Source of the DNA: Canna indica
Lineage: Eukaryota > Streptophyta > Magnoliopsida > Zingiberales > Cannaceae
DNA length: 64,000 bases
Direction of reading: 5' to 3'
NCBI GenBank assembly: GCA_034359265.1
Contig: CP136890.1
Coordinates: 81,741,501-81,805,500 of the forward strand
Shown here: positions 1 through 10,889 of the stretch, piece after piece
Layout of the letters: each line of letters begins with the position of its first letter
Numbering within the stretch: position 1 is the first letter of the stretch
Made by a program: the position numbers and the translations under genes
Notes under the pieces: model-generated
Told to the model about the DNA's origin: nothing
Seen by the model: only the letters and a program-made list of their open reading frames with translations
Database searches by the model: none

Positions 1-852
1 AGATATTTCAAAATTGTTGGATTCAAAACAAACTAAAGCTAGAGGGATAGATTCAAAGGGTATACCTTCTCTTTCACGCTTGTTCTTAAGCTTGAAGCAC
101 TCTGATATTTTTTGACCAGGCGTCTTACAATAGTGGCACTCACTCTTAAAGTCTTTCTTCTTTAGATCCTTTGGACCTATGAAGCGCTTATCATTCTTCT
201 TGGATCCAAACTTCTTACTCTCGGGGCGAGACTCAAATTTCTTTCACTTTGGGTCATCACCACTTGCTTTATTGCTTGAACTGTGAGAAAAATAATTAAT
301 ATATGGCGTGTGGGAGTTTCCTTTCTTCATTGACTCATGAGTCACTATTGAAATTATTGAAATCATTTGGTCCACTGATTCAGCCTCCTGACAATTGTAG
401 GTGGTCCTCAAAACTCCATATTGAGATGGGAGAGAATGCAGAACACGATAGACCAAGTAACTCTCTCCCGTGTCAATGTTGTAGGATTTCAACTTGCATT
501 TGGTCCACTCGCATACGCCCAACACTCCATCATAACGAGTGTTATCCAATAGAGAGAGATATTAGGCCTTCTGACTCTTGACAAACTTCCTGAAATTCTC
601 GTCAATGGCCTTCGGATAGTTTTCTCAATGGTGAAGTTTATTATAGTTAGACACATCCTATTGGACTCGTACCACTGTTTGTGATAGGCTTTGTCAGCAG
701 CACTAGATTCTGCAATGAGATCTGTGGGTTTAGGGCCCCTAAGAGCTAAATCTTCCCTAGTGATTGTTAGATACATATCTAGGAATTCCTTCTGGTCGTC
801 ATAGTTCGTCCCATTAAGAGTTTTTTCCACAAATAATTATTGGGACATAGAA
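1..852 (-). mobile_element. Copia retrotransposon gag region, 5' part, degenerate
   Basis: Reading the minus strand from about 852 downwards gives a Ty1/Copia-type gag. It contains LNGTNYDDQKEF, then a segment at 489-830 with the SNRMCLTIINF core, then 244-549 with VLHSLPSQYGVLRTTYN, both typical of the UBN2/gag family. Further left, about 120-165, lies a CCHC zinc knuckle in which the histidine is replaced by glutamine (CHYCKTPGQKISEC). A TAA codon sits three codons after the likely initiator, and the frame shifts between 489 and 549, so the protein cannot be made intact. The remaining protease, integrase and reverse transcriptase would lie off the left edge. The gag assignment is firm; the element's full structure is not visible. 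Confidence 0.8.
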
Positions 853-1879
853 ACAACTACAGATAACAAACATAAACAAAGGAAAACAATAATCACTGTC
901 AAAGGGCTCCTAATTAATTAAATAATTAAGAGAGAGAAAGTAATTCTCTTCACACCACAAATGTAATCAATGTTTTTGCATCGATAGGATACAAGAAACA
1001 TTGAAACATTAAAATAAAAGGAACATTAATTGTTGAAATTATTCAAAAATTATATTGTTAATGTTACACCGATAGGGTTATCCATTACCAATATAACAAT
1101 CATATGTGACTTCAACCAACACACACCATTGTGATTGAACCCCCGATAGGTGAGTACGCAATCATTAGGTGTAAAAGTTCTCATAATATTGTTCAGAAAT
1201 TTATAAATGTCTATAACTTTTTTTGGCCTGGAAAAATAAATATTGTGCAAAAGGGTCGGCTCAAAATTGGGCCCGCCAACCAAGCCCAGGTGCCGGCCCA
1301 AACAGAAGGCTCGTATGGGCCTTGGGCAGGTGGTGTGCAACGCACGCCACCCCATGCAGCCCACGCGACACTCGAGCGAAGATGGCGTGCGGTGTGCGAC
1401 GCACGCTACACCCTTAGCGGATGCGCCTGCAAACACGGCCCCATAAAAGGGCCCGAGGGGCCGACCCACAAAACAAAGGGCACAACCTTAGGCAGGTGGC
1501 GTGCGTTGCACGCCACCAACTCAAAGTCGGCACGCATCGCGAGGAACATGGTGGTGTGCGACGCACGCCACACCCGGCGGCACGCCTCGCGAGAAATAGG
1601 GGAAACCTTGTTCACCTCGTAGGGCAAGCTGGGACAGCGACGCACGACAGCCACACGACATGCGCCCGCAAGGGAAAGAAACCATGTTCGAACTCTTGTG
1701 CGCCTCACTGGGCATGCCAAGACTGCACAGCTGTGCCAGCGTTTGCACACGACACGAGGTGCACACGACACAAGCCCAAAAAAACTCGTGAACCGAGCAT
1801 ACACAACAAAATGAAATAAATGCGTGTAGAGAAATAAATGATTCGAAAAGAGCAGACCCGAGAAGAAACACGGTTGTGA
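853..1879 (-). mobile_element. Presumed 5' untranslated leader of the Copia element, GC-rich centre
   Basis: This stretch has no credible gene. It lies directly upstream (minus strand) of the gag relic and is probably its leader. About 1240-1780 is strongly GC-rich and gives several long overlapping open frames on both strands. Their composition is low in complexity (Arg/Ala/His/Pro), and none resembles a known domain, so I treat them as shadows. About 853-1170 is AT-rich. Confidence 0.4.
1331..1573. repeat. Cluster of imperfect palindromes (GTGCGACGCAC core)
   Basis: Four copies of an imperfect inverted repeat built on GGTGTGCGACGCACGCCAC occur at about 1331-1350, 1391-1412, 1495-1517 and 1550-1573. 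A weaker fifth copy lies near 1636. Spacing alternates between roughly 55 and 105 bases. Each copy can fold on itself (GGTGGCGTGCG with TGCACGCCACC). Function is unknown; they may be RNA hairpins in the retroelement leader. Confidence 0.6.
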
Positions 1880-2858
1880 CAAGGTTGTCAAAAGCGTTAA
1901 GCGCACTCAAGGAGCAAAGCGCAAAAAAAGCGCACGCCTAACTAAAATAAGGCGCACCTTACTAAATTCAATAGAAATTAGAAATTATGCATAAGCCATA
2001 AGCAATATAACATACACCAAACAAAAATAGCAAACCAAACACAATGCACAATGCTGGTTATGACTGCCACAGTCAATACTCAATACACAATGCTGATTAT
2101 GACTGCCACAGTCAATACTCAATACACAATGCTGGTTATGAGTGTCACTGTACTGCCAGTCTGCCACAGTCAATACACAAGGATGATTATGAGTTCAATA
2201 AACTCAGTTTATGACAAGCAAAACATGGCTCAAGATTATGACTGTCAAAAGACTCAAAACATGCAGAAAACTTGGTTGAAAATAAAAGAAAACTCAGCTG
2301 AAAAAAAATGAAGAAATTTGAAGTAACAATCAGTGATGGACGAGTGAAGGAATGAAGAAGAAGAGGAGAAGAAAGAAAACTCGGCTGAAAATTTGAAGTA
2401 GCAAAACAAAGTAATGAAGAAGAAGAGGAGAAGAAAGAAAGAAAATGGAACTATGGAAGAACTTACTTGAAGAAACTATGAAGCAAACTCCGGCGGTTGG
2501 GTAGCTCTCCGGCGGATCTTGGTGACTGGACGAGTGGAGGAAGGTGTCGGCGGCTGTGAAACACGGTGAGGAGAAGAAAAAAAACGTCTTTCTTCACAGG
2601 TGAAGCCCTAAAGGGGTTTATTTTTTTAATTTTTTTAAAGTGGTAGGCCCGGTAGGCCCCCCACTTAAAGTCAAAAAACATAGACTTCATCGACGCACAC
2701 GCCTGGTGCGCATGGGGCTTCAAAAAAAATCCCAAAAGCGCGACCAAGGCACGCGCCTGCGTGAAGGCGCTGCGCCTTGGCCACGCAGAGGTGCTGGGCC
2801 TCTTGTGCTACTCGCTCGGTGCGCCTAGGCGCCCAAGTGCGCGCTTTTGACAACCCTG
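1880..2858. mobile_element. Non-autonomous hAT-type DNA transposon, 979 bp
   Basis: The ends are inverted repeats matching at 16 of 17 positions: CAAGGTTGTCAAAAGCG at the left and the complement of CAGGGTTGTCAAAAGCG at the right. The element is flanked by a perfect 8-bp direct repeat GGTTGTGA (1872-1879 and 2859-2866), the duplication size of hAT transposons. No transposase frame is present. Inside are a 39-bp tandem repeat, purine-rich AAGAAGAGGAGAAG stretches and a GC-rich right end. It inserted beside a TGATACCA primer-binding-site-like motif, so it is younger than the Copia leader it interrupts. Confidence 0.8.
2052..2200. repeat. 39-bp tandem repeat
   Basis: Units beginning TGCTGGTTATGACTGCC start at 2052, 2091 and 2130, exactly 39 bases apart. 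A degenerate fourth unit (GATGATTATGAGTTC) follows near 2180. The first two differ at one position over most of the unit. It lies within the 1880-2858 hAT element. Confidence 0.85.
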
Positions 2859-2866
2859 GGTTGTGA

Positions 2867-3176
2867 TACCATTTGATAATAAAAATGTAGGTGATAAAAA
2901 CACAATATGTACATGTGAATCCAATAAATGCCATGACAAATGATGATGATGATGATGATCCAACGGAATGAGATGCAACCTACAATACCCAATCGCCAGA
3001 AAGAGAAAGGAGAAGAGAGACCAAAATGACACTTATTAAGCATGATGGTTTATTAAAACCCTAGGTCTCCCCACCAACCAGGCATGTGACAGAGAATCCT
3101 AACCGTAGAATGGGTTGTGAGTTGGGCCTCTACCCAAAGGACTTATGTGTGAAACCTATCATGATTCACTCACAAT
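2867..3176 (-). mobile_element. Possible Copia LTR end with primer-binding-site-like motif
   Basis: TGATACCATTTGATAA spans the right flank of the hAT insertion. Read on the minus strand it resembles an LTR end followed by a degenerate initiator-tRNA-Met primer site (TGGTATCA). This fits a 5' LTR for the Copia gag at 1-852. The LTR body is not verified because the second LTR is not in the window. It contains a short ATG/GAT triplet run near 2940-2958. Confidence 0.35.
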
Positions 3177-3698
3177 TAGAGGTGACAATCGGTGTCGTGT
3201 CTAAACGTGTCTCGTGTTGTAAAAGGTTAAACCCAAACCCGACCCGTTTATTAAACATGTCCAAATATGCAAACCCGAACTCGACCCTTTTATTCCCAAG
3301 TTGACACGACACGACACACTTAACTCGTTTAAGTAAACGTGTCTAAACGTGTACATATGTACACCTACACGATACAACACGATAAACACAATTTCAATAG
3401 TGAACAAAATGAAAGCTACTGAAATTAAAAATTAAACACAGTAGAAAGACTACTAATAACAAGACATACCCAACATCCATGACTTTTTACTTTTTATTAT
3501 ATATATATCCTTATAAATGGGTAAATGGATTAAATAGGTTCAGTAACACGATTAAATATGTTTAGTTAATGAGTTTAATCGTGTTAATCCAAGTTGAACC
3601 CGTTTAATCAAAACACACGTTTAGCCAAACCCGAACCCGCGTAACTCCGTGTCGTGTCATGTCGGGTTATCGTGTCGTGTCAGAAATTGCCCGCCCTA
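3177..3698. mobile_element. Non-autonomous hAT element, 522 bp
   Basis: The left end TAGAGGTGACAAT and the inverted right end TAGGGCGGGCAAT form short imperfect terminal inverted repeats. Perfect 8-bp duplications CTCACAAT flank it (3169-3176 and 3699-3706). The interior consists of CGTGTCGTGTC / ACCCGACC sub-terminal repeats in both orientations, as is usual for this hAT group, with an AT-rich centre and no coding frame. Confidence 0.85.
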
Positions 3699-3706
3699 CT
3701 CACAAT

Positions 3707-4054
3707 TACAAGATCCTAATTAGAATCTGGATTTAATTAATGAGCCAAAACATGATCACTTAAATCCTTATAACTAATTAATGCTAATCCACACCGATAT
3801 TAATAAATTAATCCAACATAACTACAATCCAAATTTGCTTTGCACGGCTTCTCGCTCAACAAAGATATTATCCATCTTGATGATTGCCGATCCTAAGTTC
3901 TACTCATACACTAAAGATTCAAGACCCCGAGAATTGAGTTCCGATTCCAATTTAACTCTATCACGAGGCGACATCAATCCCCAAAATAACACGATCTACA
4001 AACCAAAGTACTATGCCAAAAAAAGAGACAGAAAAGTTTAGAAAAGAGATTCAC
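3707..4054 (-). other. Probable intron 2 of the GDT1-like gene
   Basis: This AT-rich stretch lies immediately downstream (minus strand) of the GT donor after exon 2. I found no third exon here. If the gene is intact, the intron contains all the transposons back to the left edge. Confidence 0.4.
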
Positions 4055-4231
4055 CGCCGCAGCGAAGAAGGTCTTGTCCCCAATCTCGGATAACACGGTC
4101 ATCGCCAGCGACTTGGTGAGACCCTGAACATGAGGAAGTCGAGATTCATCAAGAAAACCAGCATCAGTTCACATCTCTAAATACATCCCTAATAGCAAGG
4201 AGAACTTCACCTCGACAAGAGACAATCCCAT
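4055..4231 (-). CDS. GDT1-like protein (UPF0016), first two exons only
   Basis: Members of this family are membrane cation (Mn2+/Ca2+, H+) transporters of Golgi, thylakoid or chloroplast envelope; the proteins have two copies of an E-x-G-D-K-[T/S] motif. Exon 1 coding is 4211-4231 (ATG at 4231, seven codons, MGLSLVE, then a GTGAAG donor). Exon 2 is 4055-4123, after a TTCAG acceptor. It encodes 23 residues including LSEIGDKTFFAAA, which holds the first signature motif, and ends at a GTGAATC donor. Joined, the exons keep frame. The small, Golgi-type members begin just like this. The remaining exons, including the second E-G-D-K motif, are not seen; they may lie beyond the left edge after an intron filled by transposons, or be lost. 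A TATA box is correctly placed upstream. Confidence 0.8.
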
Positions 4232-4373
4232 CTTCCTCTTCCTCCAATCCGATTTCCCTCTGGTGGAGCTCGCGAGGCGTTAAAAATTATATCTTTATCG
4301 AAAGGGAGGGAGGCGGGCGGGCGGACTCGGCAATGGGGTTCGGGAGTCGGCGTGGTTGGATCGGCCTGCTTGC

Positions 4374-4381
4374 TATTTATA
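4374..4381 (-). promoter_or_regulatory. TATA box of the GDT1-like gene
   Basis: TATAAATA on the minus strand, about 145 bases upstream of the ATG at 4231. This leaves a 5' leader of plausible length (roughly 110 bases). Confidence 0.6.
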
Positions 4382-4389
4382 GAGGACAC

Positions 4390-5280
4390 AACTCAAAAAA
4401 CACCCAAAGATTTTTTAGCAATTTATTAAAGATACTTGTTTTTTTTCAGAATCTCTAAAGTCTAAATTGTTCAATTATATGCTACTTTAAAAACTTTAAA
4501 AATATATTAACAAAAAAATTATATTTACATATTACAAATCCAAAACTTCAGTTAATTCTGCATTGTTAAAAATATATATACTTATTTTTTAAACCTGGTT
4601 ATAATTAATAAAATTTCTTAATATTAAGACACTAATAAGCATAAGTATCAAAAAAAGTGAACATCAATCCCATATTAGATTCTTAAAGCAAAGTAGGGAT
4701 AATATGTACTGAATATTTGGAAATTTTAAAGGAAAAAGATTTTACATAATTAAAGCATTAGTCAAAATTATAAGAATATATGTGGAAATAAAATTCCACT
4801 ATTTTATCAACGAGTCAACTCATCCTGAGTGGAGAGATGGATTGGCCAAGTCAAACCCTGTCTCAGATCTCATTTTGAAAGCTAAGCGCTGTCCTTACTC
4901 CTTACTCCTTAGCCGTATTATATTGACTTGATTAAATTAGAAGCTTAGTATGAGGCCATGTGATGTAACTTATTCCTATGTTATTAATTACGTATAGTTT
5001 TTAGTTAGTGGTTTAGAGTGTACGAATTAGCTAGTTCACTATCTTAAGATTACATGATGTAATGAGAATGACAATATATCACTGTGATTTAGACTTTTAA
5101 TAAATTATTTATATTATTTTCTTTTTTCTAACACCTTAGTCAATGGATTAGTGAGGTGATTAGCATCTTCTGATTTGTTTTGTTGCATAGAATATAGGAG
5201 AAATGAAATAATTATTTCTCTTTTATTTATATTCATTTGTTTAGTTGTAAGGAATAGTTAATTCACTCCCCCTTCATTCT
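4390..5280. other. AT-rich intergenic DNA, no gene seen
   Basis: Upstream flank of the GDT1-like gene. No open frame, RNA gene or clear transposon end recognised. Confidence 0.6.
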
Positions 5281-5288
5281 TGATGGAC

Positions 5289-5575
5289 GGGTACTACAAG
5301 AATATTGATCATCTGTGACGATTTCAGTGGTCGCTAAAATCGTCGCTGAAGACCTTCTACAATGGCCAATGTCAGTCGCAAAAGTCTGTCGCAAAAGACA
5401 TCGTCACATATACTCTACAACGGCAAACTACGTCGTCGCAGAAAACCCAAAACTACGACCGCCCCTTGCGATGGCAACTGCATGTCACAACTAATTTTAC
5501 TTTGCGACGGCACAACAACTGCTTGTCGTCATCACATAATTATTTGCGACAGCAAAAATGAGAGTACACGATAGC
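5289..5575. mobile_element. CACTA-type (En/Spm) transposon end, relic
   Basis: The segment opens with TACTACAAGAATATTG, close to the plant CACTA terminus CACTACAAGAAA. It continues with many sub-terminal GTCGC / GCGAC motifs in both orientations (GACGATTT, GTCGCAAAAG, TTGCGACGGC), the typical sub-terminal array of this superfamily. The other end and a 3-bp duplication were not found, so it is a fragment. It abuts the Copia relic and may have removed that element's 3' LTR. Confidence 0.6.
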
Positions 5576-5723
5576 TAATATTGAAGTTCGATGCACCTTC
5601 TATTTTTTATATATATAATTTTCTATTTACAAACTATATTTAAATAAATCAAATAATAATACACATCATTGTACATAAGAAACATCAAATATATAAATCA
5701 AAATTCAGTGCACATCAAATGTA

Positions 5724-7133
5724 TCACAATAACGATGAAATGTATGTATACATCAACGTATAAAACAAATGTAATTTGAACCGAGTTGTGTTGAGAGCTT
5801 TAGTGAAAATGTCAACAATTTGGTCATGAGAGGAGACATTAGGCGTGATAATCTTCTTGGAAATAATAGCATCCCGAATAAAATGACAGTCGACATCAAT
5901 ATATTTTGTTCTTTCGTGAAAGATCGGATTATTTGCAATATGAATAGCAGATTGGTTAACACAGTGCATCGTCATAGGCTTATCAAAAGAGAAGCATAGT
6001 TCTCCTAAAAAACTTTTGACCCGCATTAGTTCACATGTGGTATGAGTCATGGCCATATACTCAGCCTCGGCACTTGAGCGAGCTACCACATTCCGTTTCT
6101 TACTCCTCCACGTGATCAAGTTTCCTTCAACATACGTGCAATACCCTGAGGTGGATCTTCTATCACAGATGGACCAAGCATAATTTGCATCAGAGTACCC
6201 CTCTATTTTAATGTTGTCGTTTTTCCTAAGCCACAAGCCTTTACCAGAAGAACTCTTGATACAGTGTGGAATTTTTAACAGAGCATTCCAATGAGAATAT
6301 TTCAGTTGATGCATGAACTGACTAACAACACCAACGGCGTAGGAGATGTCAGGATGGGTGACAGTCAGATAAATAAGTTTCATAACTAACTTTCTAAATC
6401 TCACCAGGTCTTCGAAGTCTTTGTCACCTTCAAGCTCAGGAGTAGCACCTGTATCAACAGGTATACCGGTAGGTCTGCATCCAAGCATGCATACCTCACT
6501 CAGGAGATTCATGGCATATTTTCTCTGCGAAAGTACCACCCCTGTCTCATTATAGGCAAACTCAATGCCAAGAAAGTACATCGGACGGCCCAAATCCTTT
6601 GTCACAAAATGTTTTTTTAGATGAGCTTTTACTGTCTCAATTTCATTGCTATCATTGCCAGTGAGTAAGATGTCATCCACATACACTGCAAGAATAACAC
6701 AACCAGCAGATGTCTTTTTCATAAAAATAGAGTGATCAGATTTACATTCCTTTAGCCCAATAGTAGATGCAACTTTGCTTAGTTTGTCAAACCATGCCCG
6801 AGGACTTTGTTTTAGGCCATAAATTGCTTTCTTGAGGTGACACACTAGATTCTCCCCCTGAGCAACATACCTAGGAGATGAGAATCCAGATTTATGGCAA
6901 GAGAGATGAGAATCCTCACAGAGTTTAACCGAGCCGCGGGAGAAAAGGTCTCGAAGTAGTCTACACCAAGAGAGATGAGAATGAAAGACATTCTTAACAT
7001 CCATTTGATGCATGAGCCAATCCAGATTTACGGCAAGAGAGATGAGAATCCTCACAGAGTTTAACCGAGCCGCGGGAGAAAAGGTCTCGAAGTAGTCTAC
7101 ACCAAATTGTTGAGTGAAACCTTTTGCCACCAA
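5724..7133 (-). pseudogene. Copia polyprotein 3' part: reverse transcriptase and RNase H
   Basis: A 469-codon open frame of Ty1/Copia type. It starts within the reverse transcriptase (GFTQQFGVDYFETFSPAA), contains the catalytic YVDDILL box and ends with the Copia RNase H region (RSSAEAEYMA, then the FTKAL terminus). A segment of about 90 bases is duplicated (about 6884-6969 and 7019-7106), which duplicates and disrupts the beginning of the RT domain. The integrase expected upstream is absent, because the next upstream frame ends in the pre-integrase zone. The frame is long but cannot give a functional polymerase. It belongs to the same element as 7206-7970 and 12327-12879. Confidence 0.9.
6884..7106 (-). 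repeat. Internal duplication in the Copia reverse transcriptase
   Basis: The stretch from ATCCAGATTTA(T/C)GGCAAG through GTCTCGAAGTAGTCTACACC occurs twice, about 135 bases apart (first copy from about 6884, second from about 7019). The two copies differ by only a few bases, so the duplication is recent relative to the element's decay. The copies are read in different frames. Confidence 0.85.
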
Positions 7134-7205
7134 GCGTGCCTTGTACCGTTCAATGGATCCATCAAGAAGATATTTTAAGCTCCATCACCAAGCGTTCCTT
7201 GTGCC

Positions 7206-7970
7206 TTATACGCATGTGGATAACAAGTAAATTCCTCCAGTTTCAGCTCCCCCACTAATCTTCCTCCTCGTCTCTAGATCTTGTATCACACAATGAGAAG
7301 GAAAAAAAGTTACAGAACAATTATGACTTTTGTTAAGTTGACTAATGGAAAGTAGATTCATGGGAAATTTTAGAAGATGAAAAACTCTATCTAATTTTAG
7401 ATTGCTCGAAACAGTGATTGTGCCAAGACCATGTATAGGAGAAGTAGAGCCATTGGCAATGCGGACATGTGGTGGGTTAGACTCAGGGTTATAGTTAGAG
7501 AAAAGATTCCTATTACCTGACATATGATTGGAAGCACCTGAGTCAAAAATCCAAGACATACTAAAAGAAGAAATAGCCACAGTCCCAGAGGAGGAAGTCA
7601 TGGCTGAGGAAGTGACTGCTTGCATGAACTTTTCATATTCAGACTTAGAGACACAAATAGTCTCCTCCTTTTGATTTTCACTAATACTATTATCAACAGC
7701 TTGAGTAGATATAGCAGCCTTAGCATGAGAAGGTTTTCCAAACTTTTGCCAGCACCTATCAGGAGAATGATTGATTCTCCTACAATGTATACACGGAGAA
7801 AAGGAATTTCTACCTCTCCCTCTTCCTTTAGTTCTACCACCACCACGACCCTGGTGGCCTCTACCTCCGGCAATAAGTGCTGAGTTATCTTCTGTAGGAA
7901 AAGAGATAGGAGAAGGATTGAGTTCAGTAACTCTCAGAATTCTGGCCATAGCATTTCTGAGATCAGGAAT
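7206..7970 (-). pseudogene. Copia gag C-terminus, zinc knuckle, protease and pre-integrase
   Basis: The minus-strand frame (7206-7949, open to the insertion point at 7970) has, in order, a Gly/Arg-rich segment, an intact CCHC knuckle CIHCRRINHSPDRC, the aspartic protease core FDSGASNHMSG, and the gag-pre-integrase zone ending GGIYLLS. Integrase proper is missing before the RT frame begins at 7133. The upstream part of gag is displaced to 12327-12879 by an LTR element insertion. When the insertion and one copy of its 5-bp duplication are discounted, the reading frame continues across the junction. Confidence 0.88.
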
Positions 7971-7975
7971 GGTAT

Positions 7976-9309
7976 TGTTGGTTGAAATGACACACTAGAG
8001 GGGGTGAATAGTGTGTTAATCTATTAATTTGCCTAACTTCGATTTTAACTGTTTCTTGATTGGTTAGTCTAAGCACGATATTTTTAGCACGCGGAAGCAA
8101 TAAATACAGAGCAATAAGCACAAGCAACTGATCGACAATGCTAACACAAGTGTTTATAGTGGTTCGGTCAACTGCTTACCCCACTACCTTGGCTCCACAC
8201 CAAGGATTTCTAACCAACTACTTTATAGAACTTGTGTTTCCCTTTGAATACAACTGAGGACACAATTCTCACCTCTTTGAGAACTCCTCAAACCTATTCA
8301 CCTAGGCAAAACATAAATCTACAAAGTCTAACCCTAAGTGTTTCTCTAGCACACCTAGCAAACTATTACAGATGGAAACAAGTTTAAAATAAATCTTCAA
8401 ATACAAAGAAAAAGAGCTGAGAATTGAAAGAATGACCAATGCTCTTTTTCCCAAGCCTTCAAGCCTTCAACTCGACCAGTAGATGAACTTGAATCGCAGC
8501 AGAGTTGAGGAACAGAACTGGGCGCTTGAGACGGATGTTGACGGAAGAACATGCAGGGCGCAACAATTAATTCTTTTGGAGGGCTCAAATCACTTCTAGA
8601 AAGCTCAATTAAATCTGTAAGAGTGATTAAAGGAGTTAGATGAGGAATATTTATAACCTCTTAAAGAAACGGCAGCTTAACAGGCTAAAAACTAGCCGTT
8701 ACAACCATTCGGACGCTTGTCCGGTCAATCATCGGTCGACTGACCGATCGACCGCCAGCCAATGATCGCTCGCCTAAACACTCTGTTCGGTCGACCGATG
8801 CGGTTAAGCCAGAGGCGCGTAATCACGATCTACAATTCGGTCGACCAACGCACGCACTGCCAAATTTTCACCTCTTTCGGTCGACCGAAGTAGCCTTAGC
8901 CAATTTCTACACCATCTTCGGTCGACCGATGGGTCGACCAATTGGCTAATGCCAATGTTCAAACACCATTCGGTCGATCGAACCTAGGCTGAACTTGATT
9001 TTTTCAGCCATCTTCTTGCGCGCTTCATTTTCAGGTTTCGACTTTCAACGAGCATCATCTTGGAGAGCTTTCCATGTGATCTTTGGACTCGTCCAATACG
9101 TCTTTGGTGCATACGTCGAACTTTGAGATATTCCACGACGAACCCGAGCGCGACGATCAATGTCCTTCTGATTTTCCGATTTCTTCCGATATTTTTGATC
9201 GAGGACATCGAACGCTAACCGATATGGAACCTGAAAGATTTTCTCAGTGAAACATTAGTTCCATGTTTGTTATCATCAAAACCGAGATTAAGACCAAGGT
9301 TAGCCGACA
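7976..9309 (-). repeat. 3' LTR of the Sirevirus-like element
   Basis: 1334 bp, starting TGTCGGCTAACC and ending CATTTCAACCAACA on the minus strand. It matches 10890-12321 over most of its length, with scattered substitutions and indels of 10 to about 100 bases. It carries five exact GGTCGACC palindromes and variants between 8700 and 8990. Confidence 0.85.
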
Positions 9310-10889
9310 ATCTCCCCCTTTTTGATGATGACAAACATCCTTAAGAAAATATATATATTAAAGAATGAAGGATATCAACTAAGGGATTTCTCCCCCTATC
9401 AACATGCATATCTATGGAAATAAACTATATGCATGGTCTTCCTATATTTTTCTCCCCTTTGCCTATAATTTTCTCTCCCTTTTGACATCAATCAAAAAGG
9501 GCAAGAAAGGTTAATCTAGTCAAAGGGATGAAAAACAAATATTTGATATGAAACAAAATCATACATGATATGTTCAAGACTCAATATTTTCATGATATGT
9601 TCAAAACAAAATCTGAATTTAAAATTAAATCATGTATATTCTCAAGTATGTATGTACTCGTATCTTTTTCATGACATTTTTAGATTTCATTCAAACTTTC
9701 AAAATACCAAGATATGGTTATTTAAATAATGTATATCAAGTTTGAAGTGAAACTAATGTCATTTAATCAAACTTTCAACTTAGCACGGTTTCATTCAAAT
9801 CAAGCATGAAAACATGAAAATGACTAAGTATCAAATTTTGCTATCTACTCATGTTTTCCTATCTTAAGCATCTAGACATCAAACATGACTGAATGTATGT
9901 CTATGAATCAAGTTTGGGCTTGAAATGAAATTTCTAAGTCAATACTTCAAGTTTTCAACAATCAAACTTTTAAATCCATACAAAATCATATTTTCGACGA
10001 AATTTTTTGATACCAATTGTTGGATAAATTTTTTTAAAAGTTTAACTGGACAAGCTAGATTTTACAAGGAATCTAGAGGTTCAAGAGAGTCAAAAATCAG
10101 TTTACTATAAATTCATAAAATTCTTGATGAAACTTTTTGAAATTTTTTACTGAAGAAATTATATTTTTCAGTGAATGTGCAATTTCAAGAATCAGTTAAA
10201 AAGGATTTTTCTATATTTCTCTAGAAATAACTGAAAATGCTCAATTTTTAATGACATTTTCGTAATTTTCAATTATTCTTAAAGAGTGCTCAGTTTTCAT
10301 TCAAACTTTTATGATACCACATAATGATCATGTAAGGAGTGTATGTCAAGTTTGAACTGAAAGTTATATCCTTAAGTCAAGATATTAACCTAGCATGGTT
10401 TCATTCAAAACTAAGCTAGTTATCATGAACTTGCTAAGTGTCAATCTTATCATTAACTCATGATTTTTTAAACTTAAATCTATAGACACCTAACATGAGT
10501 AAATCTAAACATGTTCCTCAAAAATGAATGAAAATTGAGACCTTTAAGTCAATTTGTTGACTTGGGTCAACTTGGTTCAAAAGAGATTTTCATGAAACCA
10601 CCTCTATGTCATTTTATCCATATGCATATGAATTTTTTATTCTAAATGCATGGAAACATGTCATACATATTTCTAAATATGTTTATGAAGTTTAGACTTA
10701 AAATGAAATATCCAAGTCGATTTGTTGACTTGGGTCAAACTTTTCCAAGTTTAAATCTCCTAAAGTGATCTAGTTATCACATTGTTCATCTAGATATGAA
10801 TTTTCAAGTTTAAATACCTAGACTCATGTGATATGTGTATCTAAACATGTTTGTCAACCACTAACTCTAACTCAAAATGAGGTCTCTAA
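9310..10889 (-). mobile_element. Non-coding interior of the Sirevirus-like element
   Basis: AT-rich with no open frame above about 60 codons. Two diverged copies of a long segment begin near 9676 and 10297 (both with TTCATTCAAACTTT, TCAAGTTTGAA and TAGCA(C/T)GGTTTCATTCAAA), so part of the interior is a roughly 620-bp tandem duplication. Polypurine-tract-like boxes cluster at its left end. Confidence 0.75.

Noticed and set aside
1050..1910. Several 120-166 codon overlapping frames on both strands
   Set aside because: They arise from GC-rich, palindrome-repeat DNA in a retroelement leader, with low-complexity composition and no domain.
5362..5574. 70-codon plus-strand frame
   Set aside because: Lies in the sub-terminal GTCGC repeats of a CACTA relic.
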